From assembly GCF_004104015.1 (NCBI RefSeq), contig NZ_RYFV01000001.1, positions 1 to 64,000 of the forward strand: a stretch of DNA of 64,000 bases, given 5' to 3'. This stretch comes from Actinomyces oricola (GTDB lineage Bacteria > Actinomycetota > Actinomycetes > Actinomycetales > Actinomycetaceae). The stretch's first letter is position 1. Every line of letters starts with the position of its first letter. A program made the translations under genes and the position numbers. Under the pieces are notes generated by a model that searched no databases, was not told where the DNA came from, and worked only from the letters and a program-made list of their open reading frames with translations. This document shows, piece by piece, positions 17,069 to 26,781 of the stretch.

Positions 17069-17074
17069 TATGCT
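17069..17074 (+). promoter_or_regulatory. -10 element (TATGCT) for a leaderless DAHP synthase message
   Basis: TATGCT is seven bases upstream of GTG 17082, which is in frame with DAHP synthase. No purine-rich ribosome site is present. The ATG at 17070 overlaps the hexamer and is therefore an unlikely start. Confidence 0.5.
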
Positions 17075-17081
17075 GACGGGT

Positions 17082-18434
17082 GTGATGAGTGAGCTCGGAA
17101 CCCCGCACGCGACCGCCCGCGCTTCGGCCTGGCGGGCCCGGCCCGCCGCCCAACAGCCCGCATACCCCGATGCCGGTGAGCTTGCGGCCGTCAGTGCCGA
17201 TCTGCGCTCCCGACCGCCACTGGTCTTCGCCGGTGAGGTGGACTCCCTGCGCAAGCTCATGGCCAAGGCCTCCAAGGGTGAGGCCTTCGTCCTCATGGGC
17301 GGGGACTGCGCCGAATCCTTCGCGGACAATACCGCCCTCAATATTCGCCTTAAGGTCCAGACCATCCTCCAGATGGCGGCCGTCCTCACCTACGGCGCCT
17401 CCACGCCCGTGGTCAAGATCGGGCGCATGGCCGGCCAATACGCCAAACCGCGCAGCGCCGACACCGAGACCCGCGACGGCCTGACCCTGCCCTCCTATCG
17501 GGGCGACTCGGTCAATAGACACGAGTTCACCCTCCAGGCGCGCGTCCCCGACCCGCACCGCATGCTCGACGCCTACCTGCGCTCAGGCACGACCCTCAAC
17601 CTCATTCGCGCCTTCACCATGGGTGGTTACGCCGACCTGCGTGAAGTCCACTCCTGGAACCGCGGCTTCACCGCCAACCCCGCCTACAGCCGTTTCGAGT
17701 CTCTGGCGGAGGAGATCGACCGGGCCATGCGCTTCATGGAGGCGGCCGGGGTGGACTTCGACGCCCTGCGCCAAGTGGACTTCTACGCCGCTCACGAGGC
17801 CCTGCTGCTGGAGTACGAGGACGCCATGATTCGTGAGGACTCCCGCTCCGGGCGCCTCTACGACACCAGTGCGCACCTGCTGTGGGTCGGTGAGCGCACC
17901 CGCGGCGCCGAGGACGCCCACGTGGCTCTTCTGGAAGGCGTGCACAACCCTGCGGGCGTCAAGATCGGTCCGACGACGACTCCCGCTCAACTCATTGCTC
18001 TCATTGACCACCTCAACCCCGACGGCGACCCGGGGCGCCTGTGCATAATCACCCGCATGGGGGCGGGCCGCATCCGCCAGCTGCTTCCCCCACTGGTCGA
18101 GGCCGTACAGGCCGACGGGCGCCCCGTCACCTGGATTACCGACCCCATGCACGGCAATACCATTACCGCCGACAATGGCTTTAAAACCCGCCGCTTTGAG
18201 GAGATTATGGATGAAGTGCGCGGCTTCTTCGAGGTGCATCGTGCCCTGGGCACGGTCCCCGGAGGCATCCACGTCGAGCTCACCGGCGACGACGTCACCG
18301 AGTGCCTGGGCGGCGGAGAGCATATTGACGAGGCCGGGCTCGCTGAGCGCTACGAGACCCTCGTGGACCCGCGCCTGAACCACCAGCAGTCCCTGGAGAT
18401 GGCCTTCGAGGTCGCCGAAATGCTCCGCAGCTGA
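17082..18434 (+). CDS. aroG: 3-deoxy-7-phosphoheptulonate (DAHP) synthase, class II
   Basis: About 450 residues, the first enzyme of the shikimate pathway, condensing phosphoenolpyruvate with erythrose 4-phosphate. It belongs to the plant/mycobacterial class II: FAGEVDSLRKLM, MGGDCAESF with the metal-binding Cys, KIGRMAGQYAKPRS, KIGPTTTP, and WITDPMHGNT. The length is normal for the class (about 450-470). GTG 17082 fits a leaderless message, while ATG 17085 one codon later gives almost the same protein. The gene stands alone, with no other aro gene beside it. A weak hairpin follows the stop. Confidence 0.94.
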   Translation: MMSELGTPHATARASAWRARPAAQQPAYPDAGELAAVSADLRSRPPLVFAGEVDSLRKLMAKASKGEAFVLMGGDCAESFADNTALNIRLKVQTILQMAAVLTYGASTPVVKIGRMAGQYAKPRSADTETRDGLTLPSYRGDSVNRHEFTLQARVPDPHRMLDAYLRSGTTLNLIRAFTMGGYADLREVHSWNRGFTANPAYSRFESLAEEIDRAMRFMEAAGVDFDALRQVDFYAAHEALLLEYEDAMIREDSRSGRLYDTSAHLLWVGERTRGAEDAHVALLEGVHNPAGVKIGPTTTPAQLIALIDHLNPDGDPGRLCIITRMGAGRIRQLLPPLVEAVQADGRPVTWITDPMHGNTITADNGFKTRRFEEIMDEVRGFFEVHRALGTVPGGIHVELTGDDVTECLGGGEHIDEAGLAERYETLVDPRLNHQQSLEMAFEVAEMLRS

Positions 18435-18444
18435 AGTCTCACAA

Positions 18445-18469
18445 TGCCCCGGCTCCGGACTGCGGGGCA
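18445..18469. terminator. Short hairpin between convergent aroG and the PASTA kinase gene
   Basis: TGCCCCG pairs with CGGGGCA (7 bp) around an 11-base loop, in the 64-base gap between two convergent stops. Weaker than the other terminators in this window. Confidence 0.4.
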
Positions 18470-18498
18470 GTCACGGGCCACCGGCGTCGGGGCGCGGC

Positions 18499-20493
18499 TC
18501 AGAGCACCGTTAAGGTGACGGTTGAGCCGACCTTCACCTTCGTTCCCGCTGGCGGATCAGTAGAGCGGACGGTACCGAAGAGCCCGCCCAGGACATTGGA
18601 GACCTGGACAACCAGGCCCAGCGCCTCCAGGGCGGCCTTGGCCTCATCCTTGTTCATGGAGCTCACGTCCGGGATGGTCACCGTCTCCGGGCCCTTGGAG
18701 ATCACCAGGTTGACGGCGTCGCCCTTGAAGTAGCCGGTGGCGTTGGCCGCCGGATCCTGAGAGATCACCGTACCGGAGGCCACGGTGTCGGAGAACTCCT
18801 CGGTGACGGTACCCACTGCTAGGCCCTTCTCCTTCAGGGCGGTGGTGGCCTCCGCCTCGGTTTTGCCCGTGACATTGGGGACGGTAGCCGGCTCACGACC
18901 CTTGGAGACCACCATGGCGACCGCCGAGGAGTGGTTAACAACCTCCCCGGCCTTGGGATCCGTGGAGAGCACCAGGCCGGCCTCCACGGAATCCGAGTAG
19001 GTGCGGGTGACGGCCCCAACATTGAGACCCGCCTGCTGGATCTTCAAACGGGCGTCGTCCTCCTTGGAGCCCACAACGTCGGGGACGGTCTTTTGCTCCA
19101 CGCCCAGCGAGATGACAGCCGTAACCGTGGCGCCCCGGTCGACCCGGCTGCCCGGGGCGGGGTCGGCGGAGATCACCGAGCCCGGCGCAATGGTGTCGGA
19201 GTGGGCCTCGGTGGGCGGCGCCCACTCCAGATCCGCGGCCTTCACGGCCGCTTGGGCCTCGTCGCTGGTCATCCCCTCGATCTGGGGGACCTCCACCCGG
19301 TTCCCAGGACCGGCCAGGAAGTACCAGACGCCCGAGCCGCCGACAGCGGTCAGGGCCAGGATCCCCGCCCCGATCAGTGCCCGACGGGGCACGGCGGGCA
19401 TGGACCGGGAGCGAGCCAGCGCGGTCGTCGGCTGGTCATCGGCAGCAGACCGCGGGGCCTGCCGGCCGGACCCGTCACCGCCGTTGGGCCCGACGGCGCC
19501 AATGGGCAACGACACGGTCCGCATCCCGGCGTTCGGAGTCGTGGCGAGCGTATCGGTCGGCTCGCCATCCTCCTCCGGGGAGACGAGGTTCGGCGCCGGC
19601 TCCAGGACACTCGTTGACGCCTCATTCCCGTCTCGGCGCACGGCCAGCTGGCTGCGGCTCAGGGGGCGCTGGGCCTCACGCAGCAGATTGAGTGCCGCAT
19701 CGGCGTCGGCCGGCCGCTTGTCCGGGTCGCGCTGGGTCATGGCGGCGACAAGGTCGTCGATCTCAGATGGTAGGTCGGGGATGAGTCGAGAGGGGGCGGG
19801 GACGTCGTTATGGACATTGTGGACGGCGATCTCGACAGGGGAATCGCCGGTGAAGGGCTGCTCGCCGGTGAGCAGTTCATAGAAGAGGATGCCCACGGCG
19901 TAGACGTCGGCGCGGGGGGTGGTTTCGCCCTTGGTCAAGAGCTCTGGGGACAGGTAGGCGACCGTCCCCAGAATATTGCCCGTGGTGGTCTGGGTAGCCT
20001 CCGTGACAGCGCGGGCCAACCCGAAATCAGCCACCTTGGCCACTGAGCCGTCAGCAGGCAGGAGCACGTTCTCAGGCTTGACATCGCGGTGGACCATGCC
20101 GGCGCGGTGCGCGGCCCCCAAGGGGCGCAGCACCTGGGCGGTCAGGCGCAGGGCGTCACCGACCGACAGGGACTCGGTGACAATGAGGTCGCGCAGATTG
20201 CGGCCCTCAACAAGCTCCATGACCAGGTAGGCGACGCCATCAATGCTGCCCTGGTCGTAGACGGCGACCACTCCAGGGTTGGACAAGCGCGCGGCGGCAC
20301 GGGCCTCACGGCGGAAGCGGGCAACGAAATCAGGGGAGTCCGCCAGGTGGGGGTGCATGAGCTTGAGCGCCACCACACGGTCCAGACGCCGGTCATGCGC
20401 CCGGTAGACGGTCGCCATGCCTCCACGGGCAACACGGTCGAGGACCTCATACCGAGAGTCCACGAGACGACCGATGAGCGGATCCTTGATCAC
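18499..20493 (-). CDS. PASTA-domain Ser/Thr protein kinase (PknB-like)
   Basis: A 664-residue membrane kinase. Residues 1-275 are the kinase domain: RVARGGMATVYRAHD (Gly-rich loop), VALKLM (Lys), HRDVKPENVLL (catalytic loop), DFGLA and GTVAYLSPELL. A Pro/Thr-rich juxtamembrane part follows, then one membrane segment near residues 368-390 (RRALIGAGILALTAVGGSG). Outside are four PASTA repeats (for example VEVPQIEGMTSDEAQAAVK, TVPDVVGSKEDDARLKI, TVPNVTGKTEAEATTAL, TIPDVSSMNKDEAKAAL), which bind peptidoglycan fragments. This family controls cell-wall growth and division. GTG 20493 lacks a ribosome site but has TAGACT six bases upstream. The polyprenyl synthase gene lies 82 bases upstream on the same strand, linking both to envelope synthesis. 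Confidence 0.94.
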   Translation of the reverse strand: MIKDPLIGRLVDSRYEVLDRVARGGMATVYRAHDRRLDRVVALKLMHPHLADSPDFVARFRREARAAARLSNPGVVAVYDQGSIDGVAYLVMELVEGRNLRDLIVTESLSVGDALRLTAQVLRPLGAAHRAGMVHRDVKPENVLLPADGSVAKVADFGLARAVTEATQTTTGNILGTVAYLSPELLTKGETTPRADVYAVGILFYELLTGEQPFTGDSPVEIAVHNVHNDVPAPSRLIPDLPSEIDDLVAAMTQRDPDKRPADADAALNLLREAQRPLSRSQLAVRRDGNEASTSVLEPAPNLVSPEEDGEPTDTLATTPNAGMRTVSLPIGAVGPNGGDGSGRQAPRSAADDQPTTALARSRSMPAVPRRALIGAGILALTAVGGSGVWYFLAGPGNRVEVPQIEGMTSDEAQAAVKAADLEWAPPTEAHSDTIAPGSVISADPAPGSRVDRGATVTAVISLGVEQKTVPDVVGSKEDDARLKIQQAGLNVGAVTRTYSDSVEAGLVLSTDPKAGEVVNHSSAVAMVVSKGREPATVPNVTGKTEAEATTALKEKGLAVGTVTEEFSDTVASGTVISQDPAANATGYFKGDAVNLVISKGPETVTIPDVSSMNKDEAKAALEALGLVVQVSNVLGGLFGTVRSTDPPAGTKVKVGSTVTLTVL

Positions 20494-20499
20494 GGGGGG

Positions 20500-20505
20500 A
20501 GTCTA
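20500..20505 (-). promoter_or_regulatory. -10 element (TAGACT) for a leaderless kinase message
   Basis: On the minus strand TAGACT is followed by six C residues and then the GTG start at 20493. There is no Shine-Dalgarno. The kinase gene can therefore be transcribed separately from the upstream prenyl synthase gene. Confidence 0.5.
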
Positions 20506-20575
20506 CGGCCCTCACGGCCCTCCAGTCTTCCCCCGCCGCGCCTGGGGGGTAGAACGCCCCAATACCCGCCCGCAC

Positions 20576-21721
20576 TCAGGAGTTACGTGTGGTGAGCATC
20601 TCAGCCACGGCAGTCAGATCCCTGTAGGTGGAGGCGCTCACCTCCCCACCCAGATGGGTCAAGGAGCCCAACCCCGTGCGGGTGTGATTGACGATCTCCT
20701 GCTCATGGGCCTCACGAGCCCCGCAGGATTCAATGAGGGCCACCACCCGCGCAATCGCCTCAGCAGACGCTTTCGGGCGGGCCAACACCTCACGCAGCAG
20801 GTCACGGCCCGCCTCATTGCTCCGCCGCCAGGTCATGGCCAACAGCGCCGTCCGCTTGCCCTCGCGCAGGTCGTCCCCAGCAGGCTTGCCGGTCAGGGCC
20901 GGATCCCCAAACACCCCGAGGACGTCGTCGCGCAGTTGGAAGGCGATCCCGATCTCCTCCCCGAAGGTCGCCAGGCCCTGGTAGAGGGGGGTATTCGGGC
21001 GGGCACCCGCCAGGAGGGCGCCAATGAGCAGGGGGTGCATCACCGAGTAGCGGGCCGCCTTGCGCCGCACCACGGCCAAGGCGTCATCGAGCATGGCCGA
21101 CCCGGCGCTGACGGGGTCCTGGTCGGGACCGGGCAGGGGGAGCACCTCGGAGCGCACATCGAGGAACTGTCCCAGGGCCACCTCCTGGGTCATGGCGTCA
21201 AAGGCGTCCCGGGAGGCCAGGCGAGCGCCGTCGTTGACGGCGGCGGCCCGTGCGGCTGCCCCCATCTCCATACCCGCTGCGGACAGAAGAAGGTCGCCCA
21301 GGAGAATGGCGGCGCTGACGCCGTAGGCTTGGGGGTCCCCGCGCCAGGAGCGCTCGGTGTGCAGTTGTGAGTGGCGGTGGTGCGCCGTCGGGATGCCGCG
21401 ACGGGTCAAGGCGGCGTCAATGACGTCGTCATGGACCAGGGCACTGGCCTGATAGAGCTCCAGGGCGGCGCCCAGGTGCGCCGCCACCGGCGAGGAGAGC
21501 AGCTGGAGGCGGGATTCGCCGTCGGCCCGGTAAGCCAGGGCGACGGCGCCCAAGACGGCGCGCATGCGCTTGCCGCCGGTGAGCAGGTCCGAGGCGGTCT
21601 GGAGCAGTTCACGTGAGGGGGCAAGATCACTCCACTGCTCGCGGCGCTCGGCAACGATCGCCGACAGGCGCGCGTCGACGCTCCTGCGGACTGTGTCCAC
21701 GGTGACCCGCAACTCGTTCAT
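20576..21721 (-). CDS. Polyprenyl diphosphate synthase (IspA/IdsA family)
   Basis: A 381-residue trans-prenyltransferase that elongates isoprenoid diphosphates for quinones, carotenoids or lipid carriers. The first Asp-rich motif is ALVHDDVIDAA, and the second is QLRDDVLGVFGD. GGKRMRAVL carries the conserved substrate Lys and Arg. Chain length cannot be read securely. ATG 21721 (MNELRVTVDTVRR) is chosen; the longer open frame runs through the promoter region of the sigma factor. TACGCT lies six bases before this ATG, suggesting a leaderless transcript. It diverges from the sigma factor gene. The isoprenoid precursor gene dxs is also in the window, at 39.8 kb. Confidence 0.92.
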   Translation of the reverse strand: MNELRVTVDTVRRSVDARLSAIVAERREQWSDLAPSRELLQTASDLLTGGKRMRAVLGAVALAYRADGESRLQLLSSPVAAHLGAALELYQASALVHDDVIDAALTRRGIPTAHHRHSQLHTERSWRGDPQAYGVSAAILLGDLLLSAAGMEMGAAARAAAVNDGARLASRDAFDAMTQEVALGQFLDVRSEVLPLPGPDQDPVSAGSAMLDDALAVVRRKAARYSVMHPLLIGALLAGARPNTPLYQGLATFGEEIGIAFQLRDDVLGVFGDPALTGKPAGDDLREGKRTALLAMTWRRSNEAGRDLLREVLARPKASAEAIARVVALIESCGAREAHEQEIVNHTRTGLGSLTHLGGEVSASTYRDLTAVAEMLTTRNS

Positions 21722-21727
21722 GAATCC

Positions 21728-21733
21728 AGCGTA
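21728..21733 (-). promoter_or_regulatory. -10 element (TACGCT) for a leaderless prenyl synthase message
   Basis: TACGCT on the minus strand is separated by six bases (GGATTC) from ATG 21721, and there is no good Shine-Dalgarno. Confidence 0.45.
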
Positions 21734-21778
21734 GCGGCCCGTGGAGAAGACGGCGGAGCAGGGTACGGGAATACAGGC

Positions 21779-21784
21779 TACAAT
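21779..21784 (+). promoter_or_regulatory. Probable -10 (TACAAT) of the sigma factor gene
   Basis: TACAAT is close to the TATAAT consensus and lies 91 bases before the start codon. This gives a 5' leader of about 85 bases. No good -35 is seen at the usual spacing. Confidence 0.45.
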
Positions 21785-21875
21785 TCCACGGTTGCCTGCT
21801 GTGTCGGCGCAGGCCGCCATCTCCCTGCCCGGCCTGTCCCCACCCGAGCATGTCCTCTCAGACGAAAGGAACTCC

Positions 21876-23549
<1,674 letters not shown>

Positions 23550-23587
23550 CATTCACCTGGACTGTCATTCGCAACGACTCAAACGCG

Positions 23588-23627
23588 GCGGCGCCGCGCC
23601 ACTCCCACGGGGAGGGCGCGGCGCCGC
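23588..23627 (+). terminator. Long hairpin terminator after the sigma factor gene
   Basis: A 13-bp outer stem (23588-23600 with 23615-23627) continues after one unpaired base into a 5-bp inner stem (CTCCC with GGGAG) and a 3-base loop. That makes 18 pairs in total. It starts 39 bases after the sigma factor stop. Confidence 0.82.
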
Positions 23628-23944
23628 ACCCGAAGATCCGCGCCCAGGGGCTGACCGCCTTCAGCCCCCAGGAGCTGCGCGACTCCAGTGGGCCCCTGCT
23701 CCAGTGGCTGGCCCAAACCGGTTGCAGCCACGTGGCCATCCACCTGGATGTGGACACCGTCGATGCCGACGAGGTCGTTCTGGGGCTGGGGAAGGACACT
23801 GGCGGGCTCAGCCTGGCCCAGACCAACCGGCTGCTGCGGGACCTGGGGCGGGCCGCCGACGTCGTCGGACTCACGATCGCCGAGTACATCCCCCGGCAAG
23901 TCATCGCCCTCACCGACCTGCTGCACGGACTGCCGCTGCTATGA
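23627..23944 (+). pseudogene. Arginase/agmatinase-family C-terminal remnant
   Basis: The frame reads HPKIRAQGLTAF, then GCSHVAIHLDVDTVDADE, the DxD metal-binding strand of the arginase family. GGLSLAQTNRLLRDLG and VVGLTIAEYIP follow, which is the usual end of the fold. Only about 105 of roughly 300 residues remain. The N-terminal metal ligands are missing, and upstream sequence runs straight into the sigma factor terminator with no start codon of quality. It is a remnant. It overlaps the end of the rhodanese gene on the other strand by six bases. Confidence 0.75.
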
Positions 23945-24391
23945 ACTGACGATCTTCAGACCAGTGGTCTGAGAGGCGTCCTGGATGCCGCCAAGGTCAG
24001 AGACATTGGTGAACCCGGCCGCCTGCATGGCTGCAACGGCCTGGGCGGAGCGGTTCCCCGAGCGGCAATAGACCTGGTAGGTGGCCGCGGGGTCCAGGGC
24101 GCTGATCTGCTCGGTGAAGTCCGAGGCGCTGAAGTCGATATTGACCGCACCCTCCAGATGACCCTCGTCGTACTCGCCGGGCGTGCGCACATCAATAATG
24201 GTGGCGGAGGCGGTGCCATCCGAAGCGGCGGGATTACCAGGATTACTCGGCGTGGCGGCAGGACCGTGCGGGGTGCTGGAGGCCCTGGTTCCAGTGTCCT
24301 GGGAGGAGGGGGAGCTGGAGCAGCCCGCAAGAAGCAGGCCCCCGCCGACCATGGCGACCAGGGAACGGCGGGAAGGATGGATAGCGACCAC
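23939..24391 (-). CDS. Rhodanese-domain lipoprotein
   Basis: A 150-residue exported protein. The signal peptide has a basic start (HPSRRS) and lipobox LLAGC at about Cys24. A Ser/Thr/Pro linker follows, then a single rhodanese domain (about 62-150) with DVRTPGEYDEGHLEGA and the catalytic loop VYCRSGNRSAQA. It is expected outside the membrane, possibly in sulfur transfer or thiol redox reactions. GTG 24391 has GAGGAG upstream at good spacing. No partner gene is adjacent. Confidence 0.88.
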   Translation of the reverse strand: MVAIHPSRRSLVAMVGGGLLLAGCSSSPSSQDTGTRASSTPHGPAATPSNPGNPAASDGTASATIIDVRTPGEYDEGHLEGAVNIDFSASDFTEQISALDPAATYQVYCRSGNRSAQAVAAMQAAGFTNVSDLGGIQDASQTTGLKIVSS

Positions 24392-24837
24392 TGGGGCTCC
24401 TCGGAAGACTCGAATCGGGTCAAGCTGACCTGAGACAGCCTATGCCGCAGGTGCGCCCGGTCGGCCCAGGTGCTCCGTGCGTGGCGGCGAGAAGACCCCG
24501 CCGACCATGAGCCCATGACCCCATGACCCCGGCCAGGTCATGTCACGCCGGGGGTCCTCGCCAGGGGGCGCCCGCAGGCCCGCCCCGGGCGGGCCGCCCC
24601 GGCAGCACCCATATTTGAAACCCGGAAAACCCTGCCAACAACTTGACGCGGGACAATGGGGCCTCGTAGCATGTCGGCAACAAATTTCTCGGCATCGCCG
24701 ACTTCTCCGGGATTAGTCGGGCAATTTTTATTTGCAAGAACTATGAGGGTCCTCGCAATGTTGACGTGCGGAACGGTTATCGCGGCATGGTTCCGCATGA
24801 CAGGAACTCGGGGCAGGAAGATACCGGAGCCGGTGTT
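24392..24837. other. Intergenic region with GC-rich palindrome and a promoter
   Basis: 446 bases between the rhodanese gene and the interrupted HAD gene. It contains the near-perfect palindrome at 24577-24595 (nine pairs around one base), a promoter at 24643-24672, and a less G/C-rich stretch from about 24610. A 56-codon open frame (ATG 24671 to TGA 24841) ends across the ATG of the HAD gene. It resembles no family I know and may be only a chance frame or a leader peptide. Confidence 0.5.
24643..24672 (+). promoter_or_regulatory. Promoter of the interrupted HAD gene
   Basis: TTGACG (24643-24648) and TAGCAT (24667-24672) are separated by 18 bases. Both hexamers are close to sigma-70 consensus. 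Transcripts would have a leader of about 160 bases before ATG 24838. Confidence 0.5.
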
Positions 24838-25103
24838 ATGATGCTGAATTTGCCGGATACAGTTCGCCAGGAGTTAGCGCGGGCTCGGGCGCTGATTTTC
24901 GATCTCGATGGTACGCTCGTTCAGACGCACGACGCCCACGAGCGGTCATGGCGACAGGCGTTTAATACGGTCGGCTTGCACATGCCGACGTCCTGGTATC
25001 GCGAAAGGACCGGTTTAACGGCGGTACAGCTCGTTGACGATATGGGGAAGTTGCATGGAACGGCGCTCGACGCATCGGCGATAAGGGCCGTGGAATTAAG
25101 ATA

Positions 25104-26254
25104 TGGCCGGCCTTAAACAAGATCGTTGTCGAGGGGTGTTGTTGGTAGGTGTTCGAAGTCGTAGTCGAAGGTGCGGCTGGTGACGTAGTCAAGGAACGCG
25201 TCGTATGTTTGTTCGGGGGTGTCGCGCTGGATATTGGCGATGCTTCCTTTGGCCGTGTTCCAGACATGCTCGGTGGGATTGTGGTCCGGCGCGTATGGCG
25301 GGAGATAGATCGGCGTGATTCTCTCTAATGCTTCACCGGGCTCGTACAGGCTGGTGAGGGCTTTGGCGTGGTGGAATCTGGCGTTATCCAAAACGACGGC
25401 TATCTTGGTGTTGTCTATTTCGCGTGCCAGGCGGCTCATAGCCAGGATAATCTGCTCGGTGTTCTGGCTGCCCTCAATGGGGTAGATGCGCATCTTCTTG
25501 GTGGTCAGGCTCAGGGCACCGAAGAACGAGCATGAAGAACGGTTCCGGTCGACGTAGATCCTGGTGCGCTTGCCCTTGGGCAGCCACATGCGGCGAGTCT
25601 CGGCCTCATGCTCGACACGGACCTCGTCGACGGTGTAGACCTCCCAGCCGCCGGCCATGAGATCAGCGACTTCCTGGCGGATCTGCGCCATCCGCTCGGT
25701 GATGGCCTTCTCATCGCGGCGCTTGTCGAAGGGGTCGGGCAGCTTGAAGCTCATCCCCAGGAAGCGCAGGAGCAACTGGTAGGAGGAGTCCGACTCATAC
25801 TCCACACCGAACCTCGCCTTCACCACATCGCGTAGGGCGGGTACGTCCCAGAAGTCAGCCCTGATGCCGGACTGCGATGGTGGCAGGCTCAGGACTTCCT
25901 TGAGCTGTTCCTTTTGGACGCGGGTGAGTTTCGCGGCGTTCTCATTGCCGGCATGACCGGTCACCACCGAATGCAGCCTGGTCCGCCGCCATTCCGCCAG
26001 CCACTCCCGCACGGTTCTTCCGGTGCGGTCAACCATCTTCGCGATGATGTCCACGTCAACGCCGTGCGAAGCATAAAGAACCGCCTCCGCCTTCAGCCTC
26101 ACTAGAACAAGAGTGTCACTGCGCTTCTTCCACCTCAAAAGAACATCGTGTTCCTTCTGCGTCACATCCACTTGCATGCAGGTATTCTACAGGGGGTGGC
26201 ACATGATTTCCAGACTACTAAACCACAGAATACGGTTTTGTTTCATTTCGGCCA
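25104..26254 (-). mobile_element. IS630-family insertion sequence, 1151 bp
   Basis: The element is flanked by TA at 25102-25103 and 26255-26256, the TA target duplication of the IS630/Tc1 group. Its ends are imperfect inverted repeats: TGGCCGGCCTTAAACAAGAT on the left, and TGGCCGAAATGAAACAAAAC on the complement of the right end. They start with six identical bases and match at about 15 of 20 positions. One transposase gene fills it, oriented opposite to the HAD gene. It is the only insertion sequence I see in the window. Confidence 0.93.
25113..26177 (-). CDS. IS630-family transposase
   Basis: A 354-residue DDE transposase. The N-terminal third has a helix-turn-helix (VDIIAKMVDRTGRTVREWLAEW). 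The catalytic acidic residues appear in VYTVDEVRVEHE, AVVLDNARFHHA and YAPDHNPTEHVWN, the standard IS630 DDE order. It appears complete in a single frame without a programmed frameshift, so the element may still be active. The stop codon is within ten bases of the left element end. Its GC content is lower than that of neighbouring core genes, in line with recent arrival. Confidence 0.95.
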   Translation of the reverse strand: MQVDVTQKEHDVLLRWKKRSDTLVLVRLKAEAVLYASHGVDVDIIAKMVDRTGRTVREWLAEWRRTRLHSVVTGHAGNENAAKLTRVQKEQLKEVLSLPPSQSGIRADFWDVPALRDVVKARFGVEYESDSSYQLLLRFLGMSFKLPDPFDKRRDEKAITERMAQIRQEVADLMAGGWEVYTVDEVRVEHEAETRRMWLPKGKRTRIYVDRNRSSCSFFGALSLTTKKMRIYPIEGSQNTEQIILAMSRLAREIDNTKIAVVLDNARFHHAKALTSLYEPGEALERITPIYLPPYAPDHNPTEHVWNTAKGSIANIQRDTPEQTYDAFLDYVTSRTFDYDFEHLPTTPLDNDLV

Positions 26255-26618
26255 TATTTTCTCGAGGAGGCGCGGACGCTGGCGCCGTTCGATCCTGTCA
26301 GTTCCATCGCTGAAGGCTTCGGGGACGCGAGCCATATGGCGGTCGCGTCTAATGGCGATGCGAGAACTGTTCATGCGACGCTCGAGGGCGCGGGAATCGC
26401 TCCACTATTCTCGGTGATCATCACTGCGGATGATGGATTACGGCCCAAACCGTTTCCCGATGCGTTCCTGCTGGCGGCCGAGCGCATGGCGGTTGAAACA
26501 GATCGGTGCCTGGTCTTCGAGGACACCGAGGGCGGAATAGCTGCTGCGCATGCCGCCGGAATGAGGGTCGTGGATGTTCGCACGTGGGACTTGCCCCAAT
26601 ACGTGCGGGCGCATCGTT

Positions 26619-26747
26619 AATGAGACGGTGCGCGATCGGCTGGACGCAGAGGGGTGCGGGGGCAAGGCGGTCGAGTATCCGGGCTCGGCTCATAGTGGCG
26701 CCGCGTGGAGGGAATACCGCGAGGCGGTCCAGCACCTCATTGGCTGA
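26619..26747 (+). pseudogene. Possible hydrolase C-terminal fragment
   Basis: About 42 codons read [15 protein letters not shown], then [20 protein letters not shown], and end at TGA 26745. The pattern of an apolar strand, then PGxxH, then an amphipathic helix resembles the end of an alpha/beta-hydrolase. There is no start and no upstream body, because the HAD gene occupies the preceding bases. This may be a gene tail left by deletion. The evidence is only this short similarity. Confidence 0.25.
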
Positions 26748-26781
26748 GGTGCCGACAGGGGCGACAGGAAGGAGAGAACCC

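Larger units (their letters stand above)
24838..26620 (+). pseudogene. HAD-superfamily phosphatase (beta-phosphoglucomutase-like) split by an IS630-type element
   Basis: The 5' part (24838-25103) carries motif I, ALIFDLDGTLVQTHD. The 3' part (26257-26620) carries motif II VASNGD, motif III RPKPFPDAF, and motif [12 protein letters not shown]. Removing 25104-26256 (the element plus one TA copy) rejoins the frame exactly: ...AVELRY then FLEEARTLAPFDP..., giving an intact 209-residue protein. The disruption is therefore recent. The protein would dephosphorylate or isomerise a sugar phosphate, a sensible neighbour for the xylulokinase gene downstream. As it stands, the 5' reading frame stops four codons into the element (25114-25116). 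Confidence 0.9.
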
